Assembly: GCF_024345795.1 (NCBI RefSeq)
Contig: NZ_JAGQBU010000017.1
Span: 1 to 60,269 of the forward strand
Source: Synechococcus sp. J7-Johnson
GTDB lineage: Bacteria > Cyanobacteriota > Cyanobacteriia > PCC-6307 > Cyanobiaceae
Reading direction: 5' to 3'
DNA: 60,269 nt
Shown here: in pieces, positions 1-8,692 of the stretch
Numbering within the stretch: the first letter of the stretch is position 1
How the letters are laid out: each line of letters opens with the position of its first letter
Program-made: the position numbers and the translations under genes
Notes under the pieces: generated by a model
What the model saw: only the letters and a program-made list of their open reading frames with translations
Databases searched by the model: none
Told to the model about the DNA's origin: nothing

Positions 1-159
1 GGCGATGGACGTGTTGGTTTCGCCAGCACCGCAGGCCAGGACGATCTGGGCGCGCTGCACGATCGAATGCGGGAGCGAGCGAGAGCTGGCGATGGCCTGC
101 AGTTGCTGAACCTCGCCATCGCTGAGGACCAGCGGTGGCATCGGACGACCAAGCGCCAC
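1..159 (-). CDS. IS630-type transposase, N-terminal fragment (runs off the left edge)
   Basis: The reverse strand is open from a GTG at 159 to the window edge (53 codons). It begins MALGRPMPPLVLSDGEVQQL and continues with a segment ending QRAQIVLACGAGETN. This matches the N-terminal helix-turn-helix region of IS630-family transposases, where an L-S-x-x-E segment is followed by R-A-x-I-V-L-A-C-A-x-G. An internal ATG at 141 is an alternative start. The catalytic DDE part would lie outside the window, so whether the element is intact cannot be judged. The family assignment rests on motif resemblance only. Confidence 0.7.
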   Translation of the reverse strand, partial: MALGRPMPPLVLSDGEVQQLQAIASSRSLPHSIVQRAQIVLACGAGETNTSIA

Positions 160-201
160 GGAGCACCTCGGGAGATACTCCGCATTCTAGAGGTTATTTC
201 C

Positions 202-215
202 GGGACGGCACACTA
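202..215. repeat. Possible IS630 terminal repeat ending at a TA target dinucleotide
   Basis: About 45 nt upstream of the transposase start the sequence reads GGGACGGCACAC followed directly by TA at 214-215. IS630/Tc1 elements insert at TA and carry short terminal inverted repeats close to the transposase ends. The matching repeat on the other side is outside the window, so this boundary is inference. Confidence 0.3.
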
Positions 216-351
216 GCGGCAGGCGGCTTTTGAGTGGGACCCCGATTGGCCCGGCCATGTGTCGCCCTCACGACATTCCTCGAGGAATCCGTACCGACGC
301 ACACCAAACAGGCTTAAGGTTTTCTTCAGCACTTTTCATCGAGGTGATCCC

Positions 352-489
352 ATGGTCCTGATCTGCTGGGATCTGGGCGGTAACCGCTCCACCGAAACCC
401 TGCCCGTGAACCAGGTGCGTAGGCGCCGTCTTCATCTGGAGAGCCTCGGGGCAGTCATTTACTGGAGCGAGCGTCTGGTCAACGCCTGA
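352..489 (+). CDS. Small protein of unknown function, 45 aa
   Basis: The ATG at 352 is preceded by a purine-rich GAGGTG about 5 nt upstream, a plausible ribosome binding site. The frame is open further upstream (ATG-like start at 259), but no better initiation signal is seen there. The product starts MVLICWDLGGNRSTETLPVN and ends in a basic, mixed segment. There is no signal peptide and no membrane helix. I do not recognise the family. It sits alone between the transposase end and a lipoprotein gene. Confidence 0.5.
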   Translation: MVLICWDLGGNRSTETLPVNQVRRRRLHLESLGAVIYWSERLVNA

Positions 490-533
490 CGGTCTTGCTA
501 GTTGTGCGGAATCCCATCAGGTCTGCCGCCGAG

Positions 534-863
534 ATGCCCTTGCGTTCACGCCCCTCAAGACCACTTCTTGCTGGAGGCCTGGCACTGCTTGCCCTGGGTC
601 TTGCCGGCTGTCCCAGTTCCCCTTCGAAGGAGAGTCAACGCTTGGAGCAGCTGGAGCAACGGCTCCAGCAGATCGAACAGCGCCTGGCGAGTCCGGCGCG
701 CCCCGATCCCGCTGACCCCTCCGGCAACCCCCCTGCAGGTGTGGTCAAGTCGCTGACTTTCCGAATGGACAGCCAGGACGACCGCCTGCGGATCTACTGG
801 GCCGATGGCAGCTCGACCGATCTTCCCTGCACCAAGGAGCAGGGGACCTGGGCCTGTGGCTGA
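534..863 (+). CDS. Predicted lipoprotein with coiled-coil segment, 109 aa
   Basis: From the ATG at 534 the protein begins MPLRSRPSRPLLAGGLALLA. This is a basic n-region and hydrophobic core ending in the lipobox LAGC, so it should be lipidated and membrane-anchored. After the cysteine comes a short heptad-like stretch (SQRLEQLEQRLQQIEQRL) suggesting a coiled coil, then a Pro-rich linker and a small C-terminal domain with two cysteines near the end. A TTG at 495 in the same frame would put 13 extra residues before the signal peptide, so the ATG is preferred. The function is unknown. It may be co-transcribed with the secreted protein 52 nt downstream. Confidence 0.7.
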   Translation: MPLRSRPSRPLLAGGLALLALGLAGCPSSPSKESQRLEQLEQRLQQIEQRLASPARPDPADPSGNPPAGVVKSLTFRMDSQDDRLRIYWADGSSTDLPCTKEQGTWACG

Positions 864-915
864 TCTGAACACGCCCCGCCCCTGAGCCGAGCACACCTGA
901 TCCATCGTGGTTGGC

Positions 916-1338
916 ATGCGCCCATTTCTTGCTCTCACGGCCTGCCTCGCACTCCTGGCGGCCAGACCATCCGTGGCCCAGGACAGCTACGAGCTCTTCC
1001 CCTTCACCCGCCAGCGGGCCACCAATGTGGCCCGCATGTACGCCGAACGGCTGAATGGTGGCCTGACTGTCTACAGGCCTGACGCCTGCATGTACAACCG
1101 TGGTGGTGGCGCCTGCCTGGTCAAGGGCGATACCAATGGCTACATCTTCCGCTTCCTGGGGGGGCCTCCGGGCTGGCAGATCCTCGGGCTGGCTCCAACG
1201 GCCGAAAGCGAAATCGAAGTTTCAGCCGATGGACGCTCCGTTGTGAAGCTGATCTACAACGGTGCCCCCCGGCCTGCGGAGAAGAGCCCCCTGCAGACAC
1301 CAACGGCTGAGCCTGACCCAGGCGGGCCGGCCATCTGA
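916..1338 (+). CDS. Secreted protein of unknown function, about 140 aa
   Basis: The start at 916 gives MRPFLALTACLALLAARPSVAQ, a clear Sec signal peptide with a likely cleavage after VAQ or SVA. A GTG at 907 would add three residues. The mature part contains two cysteines (DACMYNRGGGACLV) spaced so that they could form a disulfide, and a central Gly/Pro-rich segment (FLGGPPGW). The C-terminus is a Pro-rich tail. It resembles small exported proteins of picocyanobacteria, but I do not recognise a named family. Confidence 0.7.
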   Translation: MRPFLALTACLALLAARPSVAQDSYELFPFTRQRATNVARMYAERLNGGLTVYRPDACMYNRGGGACLVKGDTNGYIFRFLGGPPGWQILGLAPTAESEIEVSADGRSVVKLIYNGAPRPAEKSPLQTPTAEPDPGGPAI

Positions 1339-1349
1339 GCGCTGGCCGC

Positions 1350-2288
1350 TCAACCAGGTGCAGCAATCAGCGGTTTCGCTAGCTGCTGCAGGCCCTCTGC
1401 CCAGGCTGACTCGCATGGCCAGCGTTCTCGTCTGGTGAGGCTGAGGGCGATGCCCTTCTCCCCGTAGGCCGCTTCGTTGATGAATACCGGCCAGAGCGGT
1501 CCAGGATCGGCGGACTCATAACCGAGGGTTTCACCGCCTGCTGTGACGAAGAGGGGATCGCCGGGGCGGATCGCTTGCCAGTCGCGATGCTGTCGCAGCG
1601 GATGCAGGCAAGCGGCCGGGCGTCCATCGGGGTGCCGCGGCAGATCAAGGCTGCCCAGGTGGCGGTGCACCGTGAGCCCCCGGGGCAGGACCAGATCACC
1701 ACGCCTTGCTGAGGCCAGGACCATCAGGGCCGCCTCCAGGGCCCGCTGGGTCTGATGGCAGATAGCGGAGTTGACCACCCCCTGCGGTACCGGACCCACC
1801 TCGATCACAAGGCCACAGGGCCAGCGTTCCAGCAGAAACCCCTGTTGGTTGGCATCGTCCTCATGCAGATAGATCGGCAGGCCAAGCAACGCCTGGATGC
1901 CCGCCGCCAGAGCCAGATCCGCTGGCCGCCGCCCATACACCACCAGGGAATTGCCCATGGCGGCGGTTGTGCTGTGCAGATCAAGCACCAGGGCACAGGG
2001 CTGGGTTCCGGCTGGCCCGTGCAGGGCCAGCAGCTCACGGGCCCGCTGCACCTCCCGATCAGCTGGTCCAGGGGCCTCGAGCAGGACGCTGGTGAACGAG
2101 CGGTTCAGGTCGCGATCGAGGTAGCGACGTCCTGCCGCGAAAGCTGCTGGATTGCCGATCACCAGCTGCAGCCCAAGGCCGGAGCTATCGAGGGCGCCGG
2201 GGTGAGCCAGCCAGTGCTCCAGCAGCCAGGGGGCGTTGCGCTCATTGCCATGGGTGCCGGCCACCACCAGAACCTGTGCCGCGCCCAT
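1350..2288 (-). CDS. Aspartoacylase/succinylglutamate desuccinylase family zinc hydrolase, 312 aa
   Basis: The N-terminus (MGAAQVLVVAGTHGNERNAP) carries the H-G-N-E zinc-binding motif of the AstE/AspA family of carboxypeptidase-like deacylases. Further on come DRDLNRSF (substrate-binding Arg/Asn region) and DLHSTT (the second zinc histidine), followed by IEVGPVPQG. The family removes acyl groups from N-acyl amino acids such as N-acetylaspartate. The substrate in cyanobacteria is not settled. The start at 2288 is chosen because a perfect AGGAGG lies 7 nt upstream. The frame is open for 31 more codons upstream, without a matching signal. It is divergent from the GST gene. Confidence 0.85.
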   Translation of the reverse strand: MGAAQVLVVAGTHGNERNAPWLLEHWLAHPGALDSSGLGLQLVIGNPAAFAAGRRYLDRDLNRSFTSVLLEAPGPADREVQRARELLALHGPAGTQPCALVLDLHSTTAAMGNSLVVYGRRPADLALAAGIQALLGLPIYLHEDDANQQGFLLERWPCGLVIEVGPVPQGVVNSAICHQTQRALEAALMVLASARRGDLVLPRGLTVHRHLGSLDLPRHPDGRPAACLHPLRQHRDWQAIRPGDPLFVTAGGETLGYESADPGPLWPVFINEAAYGEKGIALSLTRRERWPCESAWAEGLQQLAKPLIAAPG

Positions 2289-2295
2289 TGCAACG

Positions 2296-2301
2296 CCTCC
2301 T
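2296..2301 (-). promoter_or_regulatory. Strong Shine-Dalgarno fixing the aspartoacylase start
   Basis: The forward sequence cctcct (AGGAGG on the coding strand) lies 7 nt before the ATG at 2288. It is a consensus anti-16S match and decides the start in favour of the shorter, family-like N-terminus. Confidence 0.7.
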
Positions 2302-2379
2302 GCGGAACATATTTGCCGCCAGCCTGGCGCAGCGTGAGGCCGCTGCGGGCCAGAGTCGGAGGCAGCGCTGAACCCTGCC

Positions 2380-3351
2380 ATGGCCGTTCCTCCCCCGCTG
2401 GTCGCCGGCGTGCGTGCTGCCTGGCGATGCCAGTGGCGCCAGCTGATGAAGGGCCTGGGCCCAGCCGACGCCGCCGGGAACTACCGGCGGCCTGAAAGCG
2501 CCTTCGCCGCCACCCCAGAATTGCCTGCCACTGCCGCCACAGCTGGCGTCCATGGGCTGATCGTGGGGCGCAGCTGCCCCTGGGCCCACCGGGCCTGGCT
2601 GGTGTGGAGCCTGCGCCAGCTCGCCGCCAGCCTGGAGCTGGTGGTGGTGGAACCCGATCCAAAAGCGGGCCGCTGGCGCTTCGACACCCCCTATGAGGGG
2701 GCAGACGCCCTGGTGGAGCTCTACAGGCGCAGTGGCGGTGACCCGAAAGCCCGTGCCACGGTGCCCGCCCTCTACGACCGCCCCGGCCGCCGGATCCTTG
2801 TGAACGAAAGCGCCCGGCTGATCGAACTGCTCAACCGCTGGCCCGCCCCAGAGGGGGCTCCGGATCTGCTGCCAGAGGAGCAGGCGGAGGCTATCAGCCA
2901 CTGGCGGCAGCGGCTGCAGGGGACGGTGAACGATGGGGTCTACCGCTGCGGTTTCGCACGCACCCAGGCCGCCTACGACCGGGCCGAAGCTGAACTGTTC
3001 GCCAGCCTGGAGGCGGCGGAGACAGCCCTGGAGCAGGGAGGTCCCTGGCTGTGCGGTGAGCGGCTCACCCTGGCGGATGTGGTGCTCTTTCCGACCCTGA
3101 TCCGCCTGGAGCTGGTCTATGCCCCCCTGTTCGGCTGCAGCCGCCGCCCCCTCTGGAGCTTCCCTGCCCTGATGAGCTGGCGCGCCCGACTCCATGCCCT
3201 CCCCGGGGTGGCGGCCACCTGCTTTGCCCAGTCATGGCGCAGCGACTACTTCGGGGCCCTCTTTCCCCTCCACCCATCAGGGATCGTTCCGGCAGGGGCG
3301 GATCTGGCCACACTGGTGGCAGGCCCAGCTCCCTCGCGACCCCAGCCATGA
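2380..3351 (+). CDS. Glutathione S-transferase, glutathionyl-hydroquinone reductase-like, 323 aa
   Basis: A C-P-W-A-H-R motif at residues 66-71 is the catalytic cysteine signature of Xi-class GSTs (glutathionyl-hydroquinone reductases, YqjG/ECM4 type). These reduce glutathionylated quinones. The thioredoxin-fold half continues with VPALYDRPGRRILVNESARL, where the cis-proline and the E-S-A glutathione-binding residues are recognisable. The second half is the all-helical GST C-terminal domain (LCGERLTLADVVLFPTLIRL). At 323 aa it has the length usual for this class. Its stop overlaps the start of the DUF2301 gene in an ATGA, indicating translational coupling. Confidence 0.85.
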   Translation: MAVPPPLVAGVRAAWRCQWRQLMKGLGPADAAGNYRRPESAFAATPELPATAATAGVHGLIVGRSCPWAHRAWLVWSLRQLAASLELVVVEPDPKAGRWRFDTPYEGADALVELYRRSGGDPKARATVPALYDRPGRRILVNESARLIELLNRWPAPEGAPDLLPEEQAEAISHWRQRLQGTVNDGVYRCGFARTQAAYDRAEAELFASLEAAETALEQGGPWLCGERLTLADVVLFPTLIRLELVYAPLFGCSRRPLWSFPALMSWRARLHALPGVAATCFAQSWRSDYFGALFPLHPSGIVPAGADLATLVAGPAPSRPQP

Positions 3352-4006
3352 CCGATCGATCCCAGAACGAGGGCAGCCCTGACGATCCAGTGTTCGAGGG
3401 CGTCTATGGACCGTTCACGATCACGTCCCTCGACCGGCGCGAGGTGCTTGGCTACCGCCTGGCCCTGCTGGGGTTGGCCCTGGCCCAGGCGGGGCTGCTG
3501 CTGCAGTGGGCGCTATGGGGCAGCCAGGGTCTCTGGCCGTGGCTGGTGCTGATGGCCGTGGGACTGGGGCTGGCCCTGCGCTGGATTCACATCTACCTGC
3601 GGCCGCTGCACCGCGCCCTGCAGCTGTTCTGGTTGCTGGGCTGTGCCGGCGGGGTGGCCCTGGCCCTGCTCTCGGGACAGGACGCCATGCTCGAAACCCT
3701 GGCGGCAGACTCCCGCTGGATCTGGGCTGTGGGGCCGTTCTTCGCGGCCCTGGCGGGGGTGGGCTTCAAGGAATTCTTCTGCTTCCAGCGGCCCGAAGCG
3801 ATCGGGGTGACCCTGTTGCTGCCGGTGGCGCTGCTGGGCCGCCTGGTGGGCCTGCTCGATGACCGCTCCACCTTCACCCTGTTGTCCATCGAGGCGGCGC
3901 TGCTGCTGATCCTGACCCTGCGCAAATTCCCGATGCAGGCCGCCGCCGATGTGGGCGACAAGAGCGTCTTTGCTTATCTGGAGAGCCAGAGGCCTCCCTC
4001 GCAAGC

Positions 4007-4010
<4 letters not shown>
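3348..4010 (+). CDS. DUF2301 integral membrane protein, 220 aa
   Basis: After a soluble N-terminus (VFEGVYGPFTITSLDRREVL) there are about six hydrophobic segments covering most of the protein. These include LALLGLALAQAGLLLQWALW and LVLMAVGLGLALRW, and a conserved-looking GFKEFFCFQRPEA motif between helices. This pattern fits the cyanobacterial and plastid-associated DUF2301 family, whose role is unknown. The ATG at 3348 overlaps the upstream stop. Its own stop overlaps the GTG of the ABC-F gene (GTGA), so the three genes look like one coupled operon. Confidence 0.8.
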
Positions 4011-5947
<1,937 letters not shown>

Positions 5948-6036
5948 TCAGCTCTGGATCACATTGCCCCCAGAGCCCGGGAGGCGCCCCGTATGGTGGA
6001 CCCGATAAGCCCCGGTAGCCGAAGGCCGGCCTTCCT

Positions 6037-6255
6037 ATGACTTCCATCGACGAGCACATCCGCAAGGATCAGATCGAAATCGAAACGGCGAAGGCCGTCG
6101 GCAACGTGGCGAAAGTCCGCCACCTTGAAGACGAGCTCAAGTCGCTCGAGGAATACAAATCGCATCACCCCGAAGACGATCACGATCCCAATTCACTTGA
6201 GGTCTATTGCGATCTCAACCCCGAGGCTCCCGAGTGCCGGGTCTACGACGACTGA
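6037..6255 (+). CDS. cp12: CP12-type Calvin cycle regulator, 72 aa, lacking the N-terminal Cys pair
   Basis: The C-terminal part CDLNPEAPECRVYDD is the highly conserved C-terminal redox loop of CP12, the small disordered protein that bridges glyceraldehyde-3-phosphate dehydrogenase and phosphoribulokinase in the dark. In the canonical protein an N-terminal cysteine pair binds PRK. Here the first 50 residues contain no cysteine. The usual AWD-VEEL motif is replaced by a charged helix (KVRHLEDELKSLEEYKSHHP). It is therefore an N-terminally divergent form, of a kind I recall from marine picocyanobacteria. An intrinsic terminator follows 48 nt after the stop. Confidence 0.88.
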   Translation: MTSIDEHIRKDQIEIETAKAVGNVAKVRHLEDELKSLEEYKSHHPEDDHDPNSLEVYCDLNPEAPECRVYDD

Positions 6256-6302
6256 CCAGCCTCTCGTCCTCCTGGTCTCCAGACCGTTGAAATGCGGACA
6301 TC

Positions 6303-6326
6303 ACCCCCCTGAGCGGGGGTTTTTTG
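6303..6326 (+). terminator. Rho-independent terminator after CP12
   Basis: CCCCCC-TGAGC-GGGGG is followed by six T residues at 6320-6325. It is a GC-only stem with a short loop and a U-tract, positioned 48 nt after the CP12 stop and before the convergent obgE gene. Confidence 0.85.
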
Positions 6327-6354
6327 ATGGAACCCCATGCTGGTCTCCTGGCAT

Positions 6355-7347
6355 TCACTGGATTCCCAGTTCTTTCCAGACCTCAGCAAGCAGTCCATCA
6401 AGGCCCCAGTTGGTGGCTGCCGAGATCAGCAGCACCTCGCCGCCCCAGAGAGCAGCCAGGGCGGCACGGGCTGCCTCAAGCTGATCGGGCAGCAGCAGCT
6501 CACTTTTGTTTAGGGCCAGGATCCTGGGGCGCTGATCGAGGCCATGGCCGTAAGCCACCAGCTCCTGCTCCACCACTGCCAGGTCAATGGTGACATCGGC
6601 GCTGGAGGCATCCACCAGATGCACCAGCAGGCGGGTGCGCTCGATGTGACGCAGGAAGTCGTGGCCCAGACCGGCTCCCTGGGCAGCGCCGGCGATCAGG
6701 CCGGGGATATCCGCGAAGACGGTGCCATCGCCACTCGGGCGGCGGACCACCCCCAGGTTGGGCACCAGGGTGGTGAAGGGATAGTCGGCGATCTTGGGCT
6801 TGGCGGCGGAGAGCACGCTGATCAAGGTGCTCTTACCGGCATTAGGCAAGCCGATGATGCCCACCTCAGCCAGCAGCTTGAGCTCCAGTTGGAGCTGGCG
6901 CTCCTCACCGTCCTTGCCTTCGGTGCATTTCTCCGGCGCCCTGTTGCGGTTGCTGAGGTAGTGGGCATTGCCGAGGCCGCCGCGGCCCCCGGCCGCCACC
7001 CGCAGCCGGTCGCCGGGTTCGGTGAGGTCACCGAGCAACTGCTCGCTCTCCTGCAGACGCACCTCGGTGCCGCAGGGCACCCGGATAACCAGGTCGTCGC
7101 CGCTGGCACCACTGCGTTTGTTAGGGCCTCCGCGGCGACCTTCCGGGGCCTCGAACAACCGCTTGTATTTGAAGTCGAGCAGGGTCTGCAGGTTCGGATC
7201 GGCCTCGAGCCACACTGTGCCGCCATTGCCGCCGTCACCGCCGGAGGGGCCACCGGCGGGCACATACTTTTCACGTCGGAAAGCGACGATGCCATCTCCG
7301 CCACGGCCGCCCTGGACCGCGATGCGGGCTTGATCAATGAACTGCAA
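6355..7347 (-). CDS. obgE: GTPase ObgE/CgtA, 330 aa
   Basis: The N-terminus ([20 protein letters not shown]) and the glycine-rich run [17 protein letters not shown] are the Obg fold. The G domain has P-loop [10 protein letters not shown]3 DIPGLI, G4 LNKSE and G5 SAA. The protein ends soon after the G domain, so it is the short form without a C-terminal OCT domain, normal for many cyanobacteria. ObgE acts in 50S ribosome assembly and stress control. It converges with CP12. On the other side it is divergent from the ABC ATPase gene, 67 nt away. Confidence 0.95.
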   Translation of the reverse strand: MQFIDQARIAVQGGRGGDGIVAFRREKYVPAGGPSGGDGGNGGTVWLEADPNLQTLLDFKYKRLFEAPEGRRGGPNKRSGASGDDLVIRVPCGTEVRLQESEQLLGDLTEPGDRLRVAAGGRGGLGNAHYLSNRNRAPEKCTEGKDGEERQLQLELKLLAEVGIIGLPNAGKSTLISVLSAAKPKIADYPFTTLVPNLGVVRRPSGDGTVFADIPGLIAGAAQGAGLGHDFLRHIERTRLLVHLVDASSADVTIDLAVVEQELVAYGHGLDQRPRILALNKSELLLPDQLEAARAALAALWGGEVLLISAATNWGLDGLLAEVWKELGIQ

Positions 7348-7414
7348 GGGAAGACCGCAGGGACTGGGCCAGATGGATCACCAACCCTAGGATCGGCCGG
7401 TCAGAGGGCTGATC

Positions 7415-8683
7415 TTGGCTGAGGTGCGCTTCCAGAAGGTCAGCAAGACCTTCCCTCCCCGGCGGGGGAGTGCACCGGTGGAGGTGCTGCGGCAGCTGGA
7501 TCTGACCGTGCACGACGGTGAATTCCTGGTGCTGGTGGGTCCCTCCGGCTGCGGCAAAAGCACCCTGCTGCGCATCCTGGCGGGCCTGGAAACTCCCAGC
7601 AGCGGTGAGATCCGGGTGGGGGAGCGCGCCGTGAGCGGCTTACGGCCGGCCCAGCGCGATGTGGCGATGGTGTTTCAGAGCTACGCCCTGTACCCCCACC
7701 TGAGCGTGGCCGACAACATCGGCTTCGGGCTGCGGCGCAGCCGGCCCAGAAACACCGTCCAGCAGCTGCAGGACGGACTTCACAAGTTCACGCGGCGCCT
7801 GCCCGCCAGGCTGCGGGTCCCGTCCGAGCGGGAGCGGCGGATTGAGGAGCGGATCAAGGCTGTGGCCGAGCAACTGGAGCTCACCCCGCTGCTTGAGCGT
7901 CTGCCCAAGGAACTCTCCGGCGGCCAGAAGCAGCGGGTGGCCCTGGGCCGGGCCATCGCCCGTCAGCCGAAGGTGTTCCTGATGGATGAACCGCTCAGCA
8001 ACCTCGACGCCAAGCTGCGCACCGGCACGAGGGCCCAGATCGTGGCGCTGCAGCGGGAGCTGGGCATCACCACCCTCTACGTCACCCATGACCAGGTGGA
8101 GGCGATGACCATGGGCCACCGCATCGCCGTACTGAACCAGGGACGGCTCCAGCAACTGGGAACGCCGATGGAGCTCTACCAGCATCCCGCCAACCTGTTC
8201 GTGGCGCAGTTCATCGGCAGCCCGCCCATGAACCTGCTGCCTGTGGAGCAGGTCGGAGCCGATCAGGTACAGCTCGCCGGTCGTCGGTTTCTGGTGGAAG
8301 GGGAGATGGCCCTCGCCCTCGAAGCCCGCGCCGGTGGTGGTGGGGGCGGCAGTCTCACAGCCGGGCTGCGAGCGGAGCACTTCAAGCTGGCGCCCGCCAC
8401 CAACCGCAACCTGGCGGCGGAAGTCACCCATCTCGAGGCCCTGGGTAACGAACTGCTGATCAGCTGCCGCCTGATCGATGGCAGCCATCTGATTCAGGTG
8501 CGCACGGACCCTGACCAGCGCCTGAAGGCAGGTCAGAGGATCCACCTGGAGATCGATCCTCAGGGATGGCGCTTCTTCGAGGCCGACGGCGAGGCTTTGC
8601 CCAGGTTCGAGCCCATGCCTGTGAAGGGCGGCGCCAAGGGACACCAGGACGAGATGGAGGTGGTGTTGCCGGAACTGGGTTGA
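7415..8683 (+). CDS. ABC transporter ATPase of the MalK/UgpC/GgtA type, 422 aa
   Basis: Walker A is GPSGCGKST at residues 42-50, with Q-loop VFQSYALYPH, signature LSGGQKQRVALGRAI, Walker B VFLMDEPLSNLD and H-loop YVTHDQVEAMTMG. A C-terminal TOBE/OB domain is present, the layout of ATPases for sugar or osmolyte importers. In cyanobacteria GgtA serves glucosylglycerol, sucrose and trehalose uptake. Residues about 109-141 form a basic insertion between the Q-loop and the signature that MalK lacks. No permease genes are adjacent, consistent with a shared or unlinked ATPase. The start is a TTG at 7415. The substrate is not determinable here. Confidence 0.85.
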   Translation: MAEVRFQKVSKTFPPRRGSAPVEVLRQLDLTVHDGEFLVLVGPSGCGKSTLLRILAGLETPSSGEIRVGERAVSGLRPAQRDVAMVFQSYALYPHLSVADNIGFGLRRSRPRNTVQQLQDGLHKFTRRLPARLRVPSERERRIEERIKAVAEQLELTPLLERLPKELSGGQKQRVALGRAIARQPKVFLMDEPLSNLDAKLRTGTRAQIVALQRELGITTLYVTHDQVEAMTMGHRIAVLNQGRLQQLGTPMELYQHPANLFVAQFIGSPPMNLLPVEQVGADQVQLAGRRFLVEGEMALALEARAGGGGGGSLTAGLRAEHFKLAPATNRNLAAEVTHLEALGNELLISCRLIDGSHLIQVRTDPDQRLKAGQRIHLEIDPQGWRFFEADGEALPRFEPMPVKGGAKGHQDEMEVVLPELG

Positions 8684-8692
8684 GGCGACGCC

